Source of the DNA: Anthopleura xanthogrammica
Lineage: Eukaryota > Cnidaria > Anthozoa > Actiniaria > Actiniidae
Assembly: GCA_964019055.1 (NCBI GenBank)
Contig: CAXHSA010000057.1
Location: 1-64,000 of the forward strand
Length of the DNA stretch: 64,000 nucleotides
Direction: 5' to 3'
Part shown: positions 49,001 to 61,300 of the stretch, piece after piece
How the letters are laid out: each line of letters begins with the position of its first letter
How positions within the stretch are numbered: position 1 is the first letter of the stretch
Translations under genes and position numbers: made by a program
Notes under the pieces: generated by a model
Told to the model about the DNA's origin: nothing
Databases searched by the model: none
Seen by the model: the letters and a program-made list of their open reading frames with translations, nothing else

Positions 49001-52000
49001 CGCTGACGGCGTGACCTGTTTGCTGAAACCCCCACTTTTTGCTCATGAAAATACCTCTTGAGATAAAAACACGACTTTTTGGCGAAAAAAAATGGGGTTT
49101 TGGCTGAGTAAAGGTGCTTTTTGGTCAAAAAAACTGTTTTTTGCTGACAAAATTGGAAATTTGCTGAGAATTTTCTTTTGCTCAAAACACCACGTTTTCA
49201 CTGCTAAACGCAAGTTTTGAACGACAAAAGCACATTTTAGGTGTCCAAAACACTGTTTTGCTGGAAAAAAAAGCTTTTTAGCCCAAAAAACTGAAAAATG
49301 GCCATTTTGGCTCTCAAAACCAGGTTTTTCGCTGACGGCGTGACCTGTTTGCTGAAACCCCCACTTTTTGCTCATGAAAATACCTCTTGAGATAAAAACA
49401 CGACTTTTTGGCGAAAGAAAATGGGGTTTTGGCTGAGTAAAGGTGCTTTTTGGTCAAAAAAACTGTTTTTTGCTGACAAAATTGGAAATTTGCTGAGAAT
49501 TTTCTTTTGCTCAAAATACCACGTTTTCACTGCTAAACGCAAGTTTTGGACGACAAAAGCACATTTTAGGTGTCCAAAACACTGTTTTGCTGGAAAAAAA
49601 AGCTTTTTAGCCCAAAAAACTGAAAAATGGCCATTTTGGCTCTCAAAACCAGGTTTTTCGCTGACGGCGTGACCTGTTTGCTGAAACCCCCACTTTTTGC
49701 TCATGAAAATACCTCTTGAGATAAAAACACGACTTTTTGGCGAAAAAAAATGGGGTTTTGGCTGAGTAAAGGTGCTTTTTGGTCAAAAAAACTGTTTTTT
49801 GCTGACAAAATTGGAAATTTGCTGAGAATTTTCTTTTGCTCAAAACACCACGTTTTCACTGCTAAACGCAAGTTTTGAACGACAAAAGCACATTTTAGGT
49901 GTCCAAAACACTGTTTTGCTGGAAAAAAAAGCTTTTTAGCCCAAAAAACTGAAAAATGGCCATTTTGGCTCTCAAAACCAGGTTTTTCGCTGACGGCGTG
50001 ACCTGTTTGCTGAAACCCCCACTTTTTGCTCATGAAAATACCTCTTGAGATATAAACACGACTTTTTGGCGAAAAAAAATGGGGTTTTGGCTGAGTGAAG
50101 GTGCTTTTTGCTCAAAAAAACTGTTTTTTGCTGACAAAATTGGAAATTTGCTGAGAATTTTCTTTTGCTCAAAACACCACGTTTTCACTGCTAAACGCAA
50201 GTTTTGAACGACAAAAGCACATTTTAGGTGTCCAAAACACTGTTTTGCTGGAAAAAAAAGCTTTTTAGCCCAAAAAACTGAAAAATGGCCATTTTGGCTC
50301 TCAAAACCAGGTTTTTCGCTGACGGCGTGACCTGTTTGCTGAAACCCCCACTTTTTGCTCATGAAAATACCTCTTGAGATAAAAACACGACTTTTTGGCG
50401 AAAAAAAATGGGGTTTTGGCTGAGTAAAGGTGCTTTTTGGTCAAAAAAACTGTTTTTTGCTGACAAAATTGGAAATTTGCTGAGAATTTTCTTTTGCTCA
50501 AAACACCACGTTTTCACTGCTAAACGCAAGTTTTGGACGACAAAAGCACATTTTAGGTGTCCAAAACACTGTTTTGCTGGAAAAAAAAGCTTTTTAGCCC
50601 AAAAAACTGAAAAATGGCCATTTTGGCTCTCAAAACCAGGTTTTTCGCTGACGGCGTGACCTGTTTGCTGAAACCCCCACTTTTTGCTCATGAAAATACC
50701 TCTTGAGATAAAAACACGACTTTTTGGCGAAAAAAAATGGGGTTTTGGCTGAGTAAAGGTGCTTTTTGGTCAAAAAAACTGTTTTTTGCTGACAAAATTG
50801 GAAATTTGCTGAGAATTTTCTTTTGCTCAAAACACCACGTTTTCACTGCTAAACGCAAGTTTTGGACGACAAAAGCACATTTTAGGTGTCCAAAACACTG
50901 TTTTGCTGGAAAAAAAAGCTTTTTAGCCCAAAAAACTGAAAAATGGCCATTTTGGCTCTCAAAACCAGGTTTTTCGCTGACGGCGTGACCTGTTTGCTGA
51001 AACCCCCACTTTTTGCTCATGAAAATACCTCTTGAGATAAAAACACGACTTTTTGGCGAAAAAAAATGGGGTTTTGGCTGAGTAAAGGTGCTTTTTGGTC
51101 AAAAAAACTGTTTTTTGCTGACAAAATTGGAAATTTGCTGAGAATTTTCTTTTGCTCAAAACACCACGTTTTCACTGCTAAACGCAAGTTTTGGACGACA
51201 AAAGCACATTTTAGGTGTCCAAAACACTGTTTTGCTGGAAAAAAAAGCTTTTTAGCCCAAAAAACTGAAAAATGGCCATTTTGGCTCTCAAAACCAGGTT
51301 TTTCGCTGACGGCGTGACCTGTTTGCTGAAACCCCCACTTTTTGCTCATGAAAATACCTCTTGAGATAAAAACACGACTTTTTGGCGAAAAAAAATGGGG
51401 TTTTGGCTGAGTAAAGGTGCTTTTTGGTCAAAAAAACTGTTTTTTGCTGACAAAATTGGAAATTTGCTGAGAATTTTCTTTTGCTCAAAACACCACGTTT
51501 TCACTGCTAAACGCAAGTTTTGAACGACAAAAGCACATTTTAGGTGTCCAAAACACTGTTTTGCTGGAAAAAAAAGCTTTTTAGCCCAAAAAACTGAAAA
51601 ATGGCCATTTTGGCTCTCAAAACCAGGTTTTTCGCTGACGGCGTGACCTGTTTGCTGAAACCCCCACTTTTTGCTCATGAAAATACCTCTTGAGATAAAA
51701 ACACGACTTTTTGGCGAAAGAAAATGGGGTTTTGGCTGAGTAAAGGTGCTTTTTGGTCAAAAAAACTGTTTTTTGCTGACAAAATTGGAAATTTGCTGAG
51801 AATTTTCTTTTGCTCAAAACACCACGTTTTCACTGCTAAACGCAAGTTTTGGACGACAAAAGCACATTTTAGGTGTCCAAAACACTGTTTTGCTGGAAAA
51901 AAAAGCTTTTTAGCCCAAAAAACTGAAAAATGGCCATTTTGGCTCTCAAAACCAGGTTTTTCGCTGACGGCGTGACCTGTTTGCTGAAACCCCCACTTTT

Positions 52001-52310
52001 TGCTCATGAAAATACCTCTTGAGATAACAACACGACTTTTTGGCGAAAAAAAATGGGGTTTTGGCTGAGTAAAGGTGCTTTTTGGTCAAAAAAACTGTTT
52101 TTTGCTGACAAAATTGGAAATTTGCTGAGAATTTTCTTTTGCTCAAAACACCACGTTTTCACTGCTAAACGCAAGTTTTGGACGACAAAAGCACATTTTA
52201 GGTGTCCAAAACACTGTTTTGCTGGAAAAAAAAGCTTTGTAGCCCAAAAAACTGAAAAATGGCCATTTTGGCTCTCAAAACCAGGTTTTTCGCTGACGGC
52301 GTGACCTGTT
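46060..52310. repeat. Seven-monomer higher-order repeat, period 2,303 bp
   Basis: Monomers 141-145 and 148-152 show the same order of types. First is A68G + G200A + GCTATTTAG; then plain T-type; then G200A; then A68G + C168T; then G200A. Marker pairs lie exactly 2,303 bp (7 x 329) apart: 46127/48430, 46315/48618, 47114/49417 and 47214/49517. A third, weaker period places A68G at 51720, again 2,303 bp after 49417. The filler monomers differ: 146 is C-type with a T at 48021, and 147 has GATAACAAC (48080), which recurs in 159 (52028), 12 monomers later. Copy 153 carries four changes (50053, 50097, 50111 and G200A). The higher-order repeat is therefore recent but already scrambled. Confidence 0.82.
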
Positions 52311-55300
52311 TGCTGAAACCCCCACTTTTTGCTCATGAAAATACCTCTTGAGATAAAAACACGACTTTTTGGCGAAAAAAAATGGGGTTTTGGCTGAGTA
52401 AAGGTGCTTTTTGGTCAAAAAAACTGTTTTTTGCTGACAAAATTGGAAATTTGCTGAGAATTTTCTTTTGCTCAAAACACCACGTTTTCACTGCTAAACG
52501 CAAGTTTTGAACGACAAAAGCACATTTTAGGTGTCCAAAACACTGTTTTGCTGGAAAAAAAAGCTTTTTAGCCCAAAAAACTGAAAAATGGCCATTTTGG
52601 CTCTCAAAACCAGGTTTTTCGCTGACGGCGTGACCTGTTTGCTGAAACCCCCACTTTTTGCTCATGAAAATACCTCTTGAGATAAAAACACGACTTTTTG
52701 GCGAAAAAAAATGGGGTTTTGGCTGAGTAAAGGTGCTTTTTGGTCAAAAAAACTGTTTTTTGCTGACAAAATTGGAAATTTGCTGAGAATTTTCTTTTGC
52801 TCAAAACACCACGTTTTCACTGCTAAACGCAAGTTTTGGACGACAAAAGCACATTTTAGGTGTCCAAAACACTGTTTTGCTGGAAAAAAAAGCTTTTTAG
52901 CCCAAAAAACTGAAAAATGGCCATTTTGGCTCTCAAAACCAGGTTTTTCGCTGACGGCGTGACCTGTTTGCTGAAACCCCCACTTTTTGCTCATGAAAAT
53001 ACCTCTTGAGATAAAAACACGACTTTTTGGCGAAAAAAAATGGGGTTTTGGCTGAGTAAAGGTGCTTTTTGGTCAAAAAAACTGTTTTTTGCTGACAAAA
53101 TTGGAAATTTGCTGAGAATTTTCTTTTGCTCAAAACACCACGTTTTCACTGCTAAACGCAAGTTTTGGACGACAAAAGCACATTTTAGGTGTCCAAAACA
53201 CTGTTTTGCTGGAAAAAAAAGCTTTTTAGCCCAAAAAACTGAAAAATGGCCATTTTGGCTCTCAAAACCAGGTTTTTCGCTGACGGCGTGACCTGTTTGC
53301 TGAAACCCCCACTTTTTGCTCATGAAAATACCTCTTGAGATAAAAACACGACTTTTTGGCGAAAAAAAATGGGGTTTTGGCTGAGTAAAGGTGCTTTTTG
53401 GTCAAAAAAACTGTTTTTTGCTGACAAAATTGGAAATTTGCTGAGAATTTTCTTTTGCTCAAAACACCACGTTTTCACTGCTAAACGCAAGTTTTGGACG
53501 ACAAAAGCACATTTTAGGTGTCCAAAACACTGTTTTGCTGGAAAAAAAAGCTTTTTAGCCCAAAAAACTGAAAAATGGCCATTTTGGCTCTCAAAACCAG
53601 GTTTTTCGCTGACGGCGTGACCTGTTTGCTGAAACCCCCACTTTTTGCTCATGAAAATACCTCTTGAGATAAAAACACGACTTTTTGGCGAAAAAAAATG
53701 GGGTTTTGGCTGAGTAAAGGTGCTTTTTGGTCAAAAAAACTGTTTTTTGCTGACAAAATTGGAAATTTGCTGAGAATTTTCTTTTGCTCAAAACACCACG
53801 TTTTCACTGCTAAACGCAAGTTTTGGACGACAAAAGCACATTTTAGGTGTCCAAAACACTGTTTTGCTGGAAAAAAAAGCTTTTTAGCCCAAAAAACTGA
53901 AAAATGGCCATTTTGGCTCTCAAAACCAGGTTTTTCGCTGACGGCGTGACCTGTTTGCTGAAACCCCCACTTTTTGCTCATGAAAATACCTCTTGAGATA
54001 AAAACACGACTTTTTGGCGAAAAAAAATGGGGTTTTGGCTGAGTAAAGGTGCTTTTTGGTCAAAAAAACTGTTTTTTGCTGACAAAATTGGAAATTTGCT
54101 GAGAATTTTCTTTTGCTCAAAACACCACGTTTTCACTGCTAAACGCAAGTTTTGGACGACAAAAGCACATTTTAGGTGTCCAAAACACTGTTTTGCTGGA
54201 AAAAAAAGCTTTTTAGCCCAAAAAACTGAAAAATGGCCATTTTGGCTCTCAAAACCAGGTTTTTCGCTGACGGCGTGACCTGTTTGCTGAAACCCCCACT
54301 TTTTGCTCATGAAAATACCTCTTGAGATAAAAACACGACTTTTTGGCGAAAAAAAATGGGGTTTTGGCTGAGTAAAGGTGCTTTTTGGTCAAAAAAACTG
54401 TTTTTTGCTGACAAAATTGGAAATTTGCTGAGAATTTTCTTTTGCTCAAAACACCACGTTTTCACTGCTAAACGCAAGTTTTGAACGACAAAAGCACATT
54501 TTAGGTGTCCAAAACACTGTTTTGCTGGAAAAAAAAGCTTTTTAGCCCAAAAAACTGAAAAATGGCCATTTTGGCTCTCAAAACCAGGTTTTTCGCTGAC
54601 GGCGTGACCTGTTTGCTGAAACCCCCACTTTTTGCTCATGAAAATACCTCTTGAGATAAAAACACGACTTTTTGGCGAAAAAAAATGGGGTTTTGGCTGA
54701 GTAAAGGTGCTTTTTGGTCAAAAAAACTGTTTTTTGCTGACAAAATTGGAAATTTGCTGAGAATTTTCTTTTGCTCAAAACACCACGTTTTCACTGCTAA
54801 ACGCAAGTTTTGGACGACAAAAGCACATTTTAGGTGTCCAAAACACTGTTTTGCTGGAAAAAAAAGCTTTTTAGCCCAAAAAACTGAAAAATGGCCATTT
54901 TGGCTCTCAAAACCAGGTTTTTCGCTGACGGCGTGACCTGTTTGCTGAAACCCCCACTTTTTGCTCATGAAAATACCTCTTGAGATAAAAACACGACTTT
55001 TTGGCGAAAAAAAATGGGGTTTTGGCTGAGTAAAGGTGCTTTTTGGTCAAAAAAACTGTTTTTTGCTGACAAAATTGGAAATTTGCTGAGAATTTTCTTT
55101 TGCTCAAAACACCACGTTTTCACTGCTAAACGCAAGTTTTGAACGACAAAAGCACATTTTAGGTGTCCAAAACACTGTTTTGCTGGAAAAAAAAGCTTTT
55201 TAGCCCAAAAAACTGAAAAATGGCCATTTTGGCTCTCAAAACCAGGTTTTTCGCTGACGGCGTGACCTGTTTGCTGAAACCCCCACTTTTTGCTCATGAA

Positions 55301-58300
55301 AATACCTCTTGAGATAAAAACACGACTTTTTGGCGAAAAAAAATGGGGTTTTGGCTGAGTAAAGGTGCTTTTTGGTCAAAAAAACTGTTTTTTGCTGACA
55401 AAATTGGAAATTTGCTGAGAATTTTCTTTTGCTCAAAACACCACGTTTTCACTGCTAAACGCAAGTTTTGAACGACAAAAGCACATTTTAGGTGTCCAAA
55501 ACACTGTTTTGCTGGAAAAAAAAAGCTTTTTAGCCCAAAAAACTGAAAAATGGCCATTTTGGCTCTCAAAACCAGGTTTTTCGCTGACGGCGTGACCTGT
55601 TTGCTGAAACCCCCACTTTTTGCTCATGAAAATACCTCTTGAGATAAAAACACGACTTTTTGGCGAAAAAAAATGGGGTTTTGGCTGAGTAAAGGTGCTT
55701 TTTGGTCAAAAAAACTGTTTTTTGCTGACAAAATTGGAAATTTGCTGAGAATTTTCTTTTGCTCAAAACACCACGTTTTCACTGCTAAACGCAAGTTTTG
55801 GACGACAAAAGCACATTTTAGGTGTCCAAAACACTGTTTTGCTGGAAAAAAAAGCTTTTTAGCCCAAAAAACTGAAAAATGGCCATTTTGGCTCTCAAAA
55901 CCAGGTTTTTCGCTGACGGCGTGACCTGTTTGCTGAAACCCCCACTTTTTGCTCATGAAAATACCTCTTGAGATAAAAACACGACTTTTTGGCGAAAAAA
56001 AATGGGGTTTTGGCTGAGTAAAGGTGCTTTTTGGTCAAAAAAACTGTTTTTTGCTGACAAAATTGGAAATTTGCTGAGAATTTTCTTTTGCTCAAAACAC
56101 CACGTTTTCACTGCTAAACGCAAGTTTTGAACGACAAAAGCACATTTTAGGTGTCCAAAACACTGTTTTGCTGGAAAAAAAAGCTTTTTAGCCCAAAAAA
56201 CTGAAAAATGGCCATTTTGGCTCTCAAAACCAGGTTTTTCGCTGACGGCGTGACCTGTTTGCTGAAACCCCCACTTTTTGCTCATGAAAATACCTCTTGA
56301 GATAAAAACACGACTTTTTGGCGAAAAAAAATGGGGTTTTGGCTGAGTAAAGGTGCTTTTTGGTCAAAAAAACTGTTTTTTGCTGACAAAATTGGAAATT
56401 TGCTGAGAATTTTCTTTTGCTCAAAACACCACGTTTTCACTGCTAAACGCAAGTTTTGGACGACAAAAGCACATTTTAGGTGTCCAAAACACTGTTTTGC
56501 TGGAAAAAAAAGCTTTTTAGCCCAAAAAACTGAAAAATGGCCATTTTGGCTCTCAAAACCAGGTTTTTCGCTGACGGCGTGACCTGTTTGCTGAAACCCC
56601 CACTTTTTGCTCATGAAAATACCTCTTGAGATAAAAACACGACTTTTTGGCGAAAAAAAATGGGGTTTTGGCTGAGTAAAGGTGCTTTTTGGTCAAAAAA
56701 ACTGTTTTTTGCTGACAAAATTGGAAATTTGCTGAGAATTTTCTTTTGCTCAAAACACCACGTTTTCACTGCTAAACGCAAGTTTTGGACGACAAAAGCA
56801 CATTTTAGGTGTCCAAAACACTGTTTTGCTGGAAAAAAAAGCTTTTTAGCCCAAGAAACTGAAAAATGGCCATTTTGGCTCTCAAAACCAGGTTTTTCGC
56901 TGACGGCGTGACCTGTTTGCTGAAACCCCCACTTTTTGCTCATGAAAATACCTCTTGAGATACAAACACGACTTTTTGGCGAAAAAAAATGGGGTTTTGG
57001 CTGAGTAAAGGTGCTTTTTGGTCAAAAAAAATGTTTTTTGCTGACAAAATTGGAAATTTGCTGAGAATTTTCTTTTGCTCAAAACACCACGTTTTCACTG
57101 CTAAACGCAAGTTTTGGACGACAAAAGCACATTTTAGGTGTCCAAAACACTGTTTTGCTGGAAAAAAAAGCTTTTTAGCCCAAAAAACTGAAAAATGGCC
57201 ATTTTGGCTCTCAAAACCAGGTTTTTCGCTGACGGCGTGACCTGTTTGCTGAAACCCCCACTTTTTGCTCATGAAAATACCTCTTGAGATAAAAACACGA
57301 CTTTTTGGCGAAAAAAAATGGGGTTTTGGCTGAGTAAAGGTGCTTTTTGGTCAAAAAAACTGTTTTTTGCTGACAAAATTGGAAATTTGCTGAGAATTTT
57401 CTTTTGCTCAAAACACCACGTTTTCACTGCTAAACGCAAGTTTTGAACGACAAAAGCACATTTTAGGTGTCCAAAACACTGTTTTGCTGGAAAAAAAAGC
57501 TTTTTAGCCCAAAAAACTGAAAAATGGCCATTTTGGCTCTCAAAACCAGGTTTTTCGCTGACGGCGTGACCTGTTTGCTGAAACCCCCACTTTTTGCTCA
57601 TGAAAATACCTCTTGAGATAAAAACACGACTTTTTGGCGAAAAAAAATGGGGTTTTGGCTGAGTAAAGGTGCTTTTTGGTCAAAAAAACTGTTTTTTGCT
57701 GACAAAATTGGAAATTTGCTGAGAATTTTCTTTTGCTCAAAACACCACGTTTTCACTGCTAAACGCAAGTTTTGAACGACAAAAGCACATTTTAGGTGTC
57801 CAAAACACTGTTTTGCTGGAAAAAAAAGCTTTTTAGCCCAAAAAACTGAAAAATGGCCATTTTGGCTCTCAAAACCAGGTTTTTCGCTGACGGCGTGACC
57901 TGTTTGCTGAAACCCCCACTTTTTGCTCATGAAAATACCTCTTGAGATAAAAACACGACTTTTTGGCGAAAAAAAATGGGGTTTTGGCTGAGTAAAGGTG
58001 CTTTTTGGTCAAAAAAACTGTTTTTTGCTGACAAAATTGGAAATTTGCTGAGAATTTTCTTTTGCTCAAAACACCACGTTTTCACTGCTAAACGCAAGTT
58101 TTGAACGACAAAAGCACATTTTAGGTGTCCAAAACACTGTTTTGCTGGAAAAAAAAGCTTTTTAGCCCAAAAAACTGAAAAATGGCCATTTTGGCTCTCA
58201 AAACCAGGTTTTTCGCTGACGGCGTGACCTGTTTGCTGAAACCCCCACTTTTTGCTCATGAAAATACCTCTTGAGATAAAAACACGACTTTTTGGCGAAA

Positions 58301-61300
58301 AAAAATGGGGTTTTGGCTGAGTAAAGGTGCTTTTTGGTCAAAAAAACTGTTTTTTGCTGACAAAATTGGAAATTTGCTGAGAATTTTCTTTTGCTCAAAA
58401 CACCACGTTTTCACTGCTAAACGCAAGTTTTGAACGACAAAAGCACATTTTAGGTGTCCAAAACACTGTTTTGCTGGAAAAAAAAGCTTTTTAGCCCAAA
58501 AAACTGAAAAATGGCCATTTTGGCTCTCAAAACCAGGTTTTTCGCTGACGGCGTGACCTGTTTGCTGAAACCCCCACTTTTTGCTCATGAAAATACCTCT
58601 TGAGATAAAAACACGACTTTTTGGCGAAAAAAAATGGGGTTTTGGCTGAGTAAAGGTGCTTTTTGGTCAAAAAAACTGTTTTTTGCTGACAAAATTGGAA
58701 ATTTGCTGAGAATTTTCTTTTGCTCAAAACACCACGTTTTCACTGCTAAACGCAAGTTTTGGACGACAAAAGCACATTTTAGGTGTCCAAAACACTGTTT
58801 TGCTGGAAAAAAAAGCTTTTTAGCCCAAAAAACTGAAAAATGGCCATTTTGGCTCTCAAAACCAGGTTTTTCGCTGACGGCGTGACCTGTTTGCTGAAAC
58901 CCCCACTTTTTGCTCATGAAAATACCTCTTGAGATAAAAACACGACTTTTTGGCGAAAAAAAATGGGGTTTTGGCTGAGTAAAGGTGCTTTTTGGTCAAA
59001 AAAACTGTTTCTTGCTGACAAAATTGGAAATTTGCTGAGAATTTTCTTTTGCTCAAAACACCACGTTTTCACTGCTAAACGCAAGTTTTGGACGACAAAA
59101 GCACATTTTAGGTGTCCAAAACACTGTTTTGCTGGAAAAAAAAGCTTTTTAGCCCAAAAAACTGAAAAATGGCCATTTTGGCTCTCAAAACCAGGTTTTT
59201 CGCTGACGGCGTGACCTGTTTGCTGAAACCCCCACTTTTTGCTCATGAAAATACCTCTTGAGATAAAAACACGACTTTTTGGCGAAAAAAAATGGGGTTT
59301 TGGCTGAGTAAAGGTGCTTTTTGGTCAAAAAAACTGTTTTTTGCTGACAAAATTGGAAATTTGCTGAGAATTTTCTTTTGCTCAAAACACCACGTTTTCA
59401 CTGCTAAACGCAAGTTTTGGACGACAAAAGCACATTTTAGGTGTCCAAAACACTGTTTTGCTGGAAAAAAAAGCTTTTTAGCCCAAAAAACTGAAAAATG
59501 GCCATTTTGGCTCTCAAAACCAGGTTTTTCGCTGACGGCGTGACCTGTTTGCTGAAACCCCCACTTTTTGCTCATGAAAATACCTCTTGAGATAAAAACA
59601 CGACTTTTTGGCGAAAAAAAATGGGGTTTTGGCTGAGTAAAGGTGCTTTTTGGTCAAAAAAACTGTTTTTTGCTGACAAAATTGGAAATTTGCTGAGAAT
59701 TTTCTTTTGCTCAAAACACCACGTTTTCACTGCTAAACGCAAGTTTTGAACGACAAAAGCACATTTTAGGTGTCCAAAACACTGTTTTGCTCGGAAAAAA
59801 AGCTTTTTAGCCCAAAAAACTGAAAAATGGCCATTTTGGCTCTCAAAACCAGGTTTTTCGCTGACGGCGTGACCTGTTTGCTGAAACCCCCACTTTTTGC
59901 TCATGAAAATACCTCTTGAGATAAAAACACGACTTTTTGGCGAAAAAAAATGGGGTTTTGGCTGAGTAAAGGTGCTTTTTGGTCAAAAAAACTGTTTTTT
60001 GCTGACAAAATTGGAAATTTGCTGAGAATTTTCTTTTGCTCAAAACACCACGTTTTCACTGCTAAACGCAAGTTTTGAACGACAAAAGCACATTTTAGGT
60101 GTCCAAAACACTGTTTTGCTGGAAAAAAAAGCTTTTTAGCCCAAAAAACTGAAAAATGGCCATTTTGGCTCTCAAAACCAGGTTTTTCGCTGACGGCGTG
60201 ACCTGTTTGCTGAAACCCCCACTTTTTGCTCCTGAAAATACCTCTTGAGATAAAAACACGACTTTTTGGCGAAAAAAAATGGGGTTTTGGCTGAGTAAAG
60301 GTGCTTTTTGGTCAAAAAAACTGTTTTTTGCTGACAAAATTGGAAATTTGCTGAGAATTTTCTTTTGCTCAAAACACCACGTTTTCACTGCTAAACGCAA
60401 GTTTTGAACGACAAAAGCACATTTTAGGTGTCCAAAACACTGTTTTGCTGGAAAAAAAAGCTTTTTAGCCCAAAAAACTGAAAAATGGCCATTTTGGCTC
60501 TCAAAACCAGGTTTTTCGCTGACGGCGTGACCTGTTTGCTGAAACCCCCACTTTTTGCTCATGAAAATACCTCTTGAGATAAAAACACGACTTTTTGGCG
60601 AAAAAAAATGGGGTTTTGGCTGAGTAAAAGTGCTTTTTGGTCAAAAAAACTGTTTTTTGCTGACAAAATTGGAAATTTGCTGAGAATTTTCTTTTGCTCA
60701 AAACACCACGTTTTCACTGCTAAACGCAAGTTTTGGACGACAAAAGCACATTTTAGGTGTCCAAAACACTGTTTTGCTGGAAAAAAAAGCTTTTTAGCCC
60801 AAAAAACTGAAAAATGGCCATTTTGGCTCTCAAAACCAGGTTTTTCGCTGACGGCGTGACCTGTTTGCTGAAACCCCCACTTTTTGCTCATGAAAATACC
60901 TCTTGAGATAAAAACACGACTTTTTGGCGAAAAAAAATGGGGTTTTGGCTGAGTAAAGGTGCTTTTTGGTCAAAAAAACTGTTTTTTGCTGACAAAATTG
61001 GAAATTTGCTGAGAATTTTCTTTTGCTCAAAACACCACGTTTTCACTGCTAAACGCAAGTTTTGAACGACAAAAGCACATTTTAGGTGTCCAAAACACTG
61101 TTTTGCTGGAAAAAAAAGCTTTTTAGCCCAAAAAACTGAAAAATGGCCATTTTGGCTCTCAAAACCAGGTTTTTCGCTGACGGCGTGACCTGTTTGCTGA
61201 AACCCCCACTTTTTGCTCATGAAAATACCTCTTGAGATAAAAACACGACTTTTTGGCGAAAAAAAATGGGGTTTTGGCTGAGTAAAGGTGCTTTTTGGTC

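Noticed and set aside
50049..50058. TATA-like promoter in copy 153 (GATATAAACA)
   Set aside because: It is a single A-to-T change at 50053 within the ordinary GATAAAAACA motif of the monomer, with no gene or other promoter element nearby.
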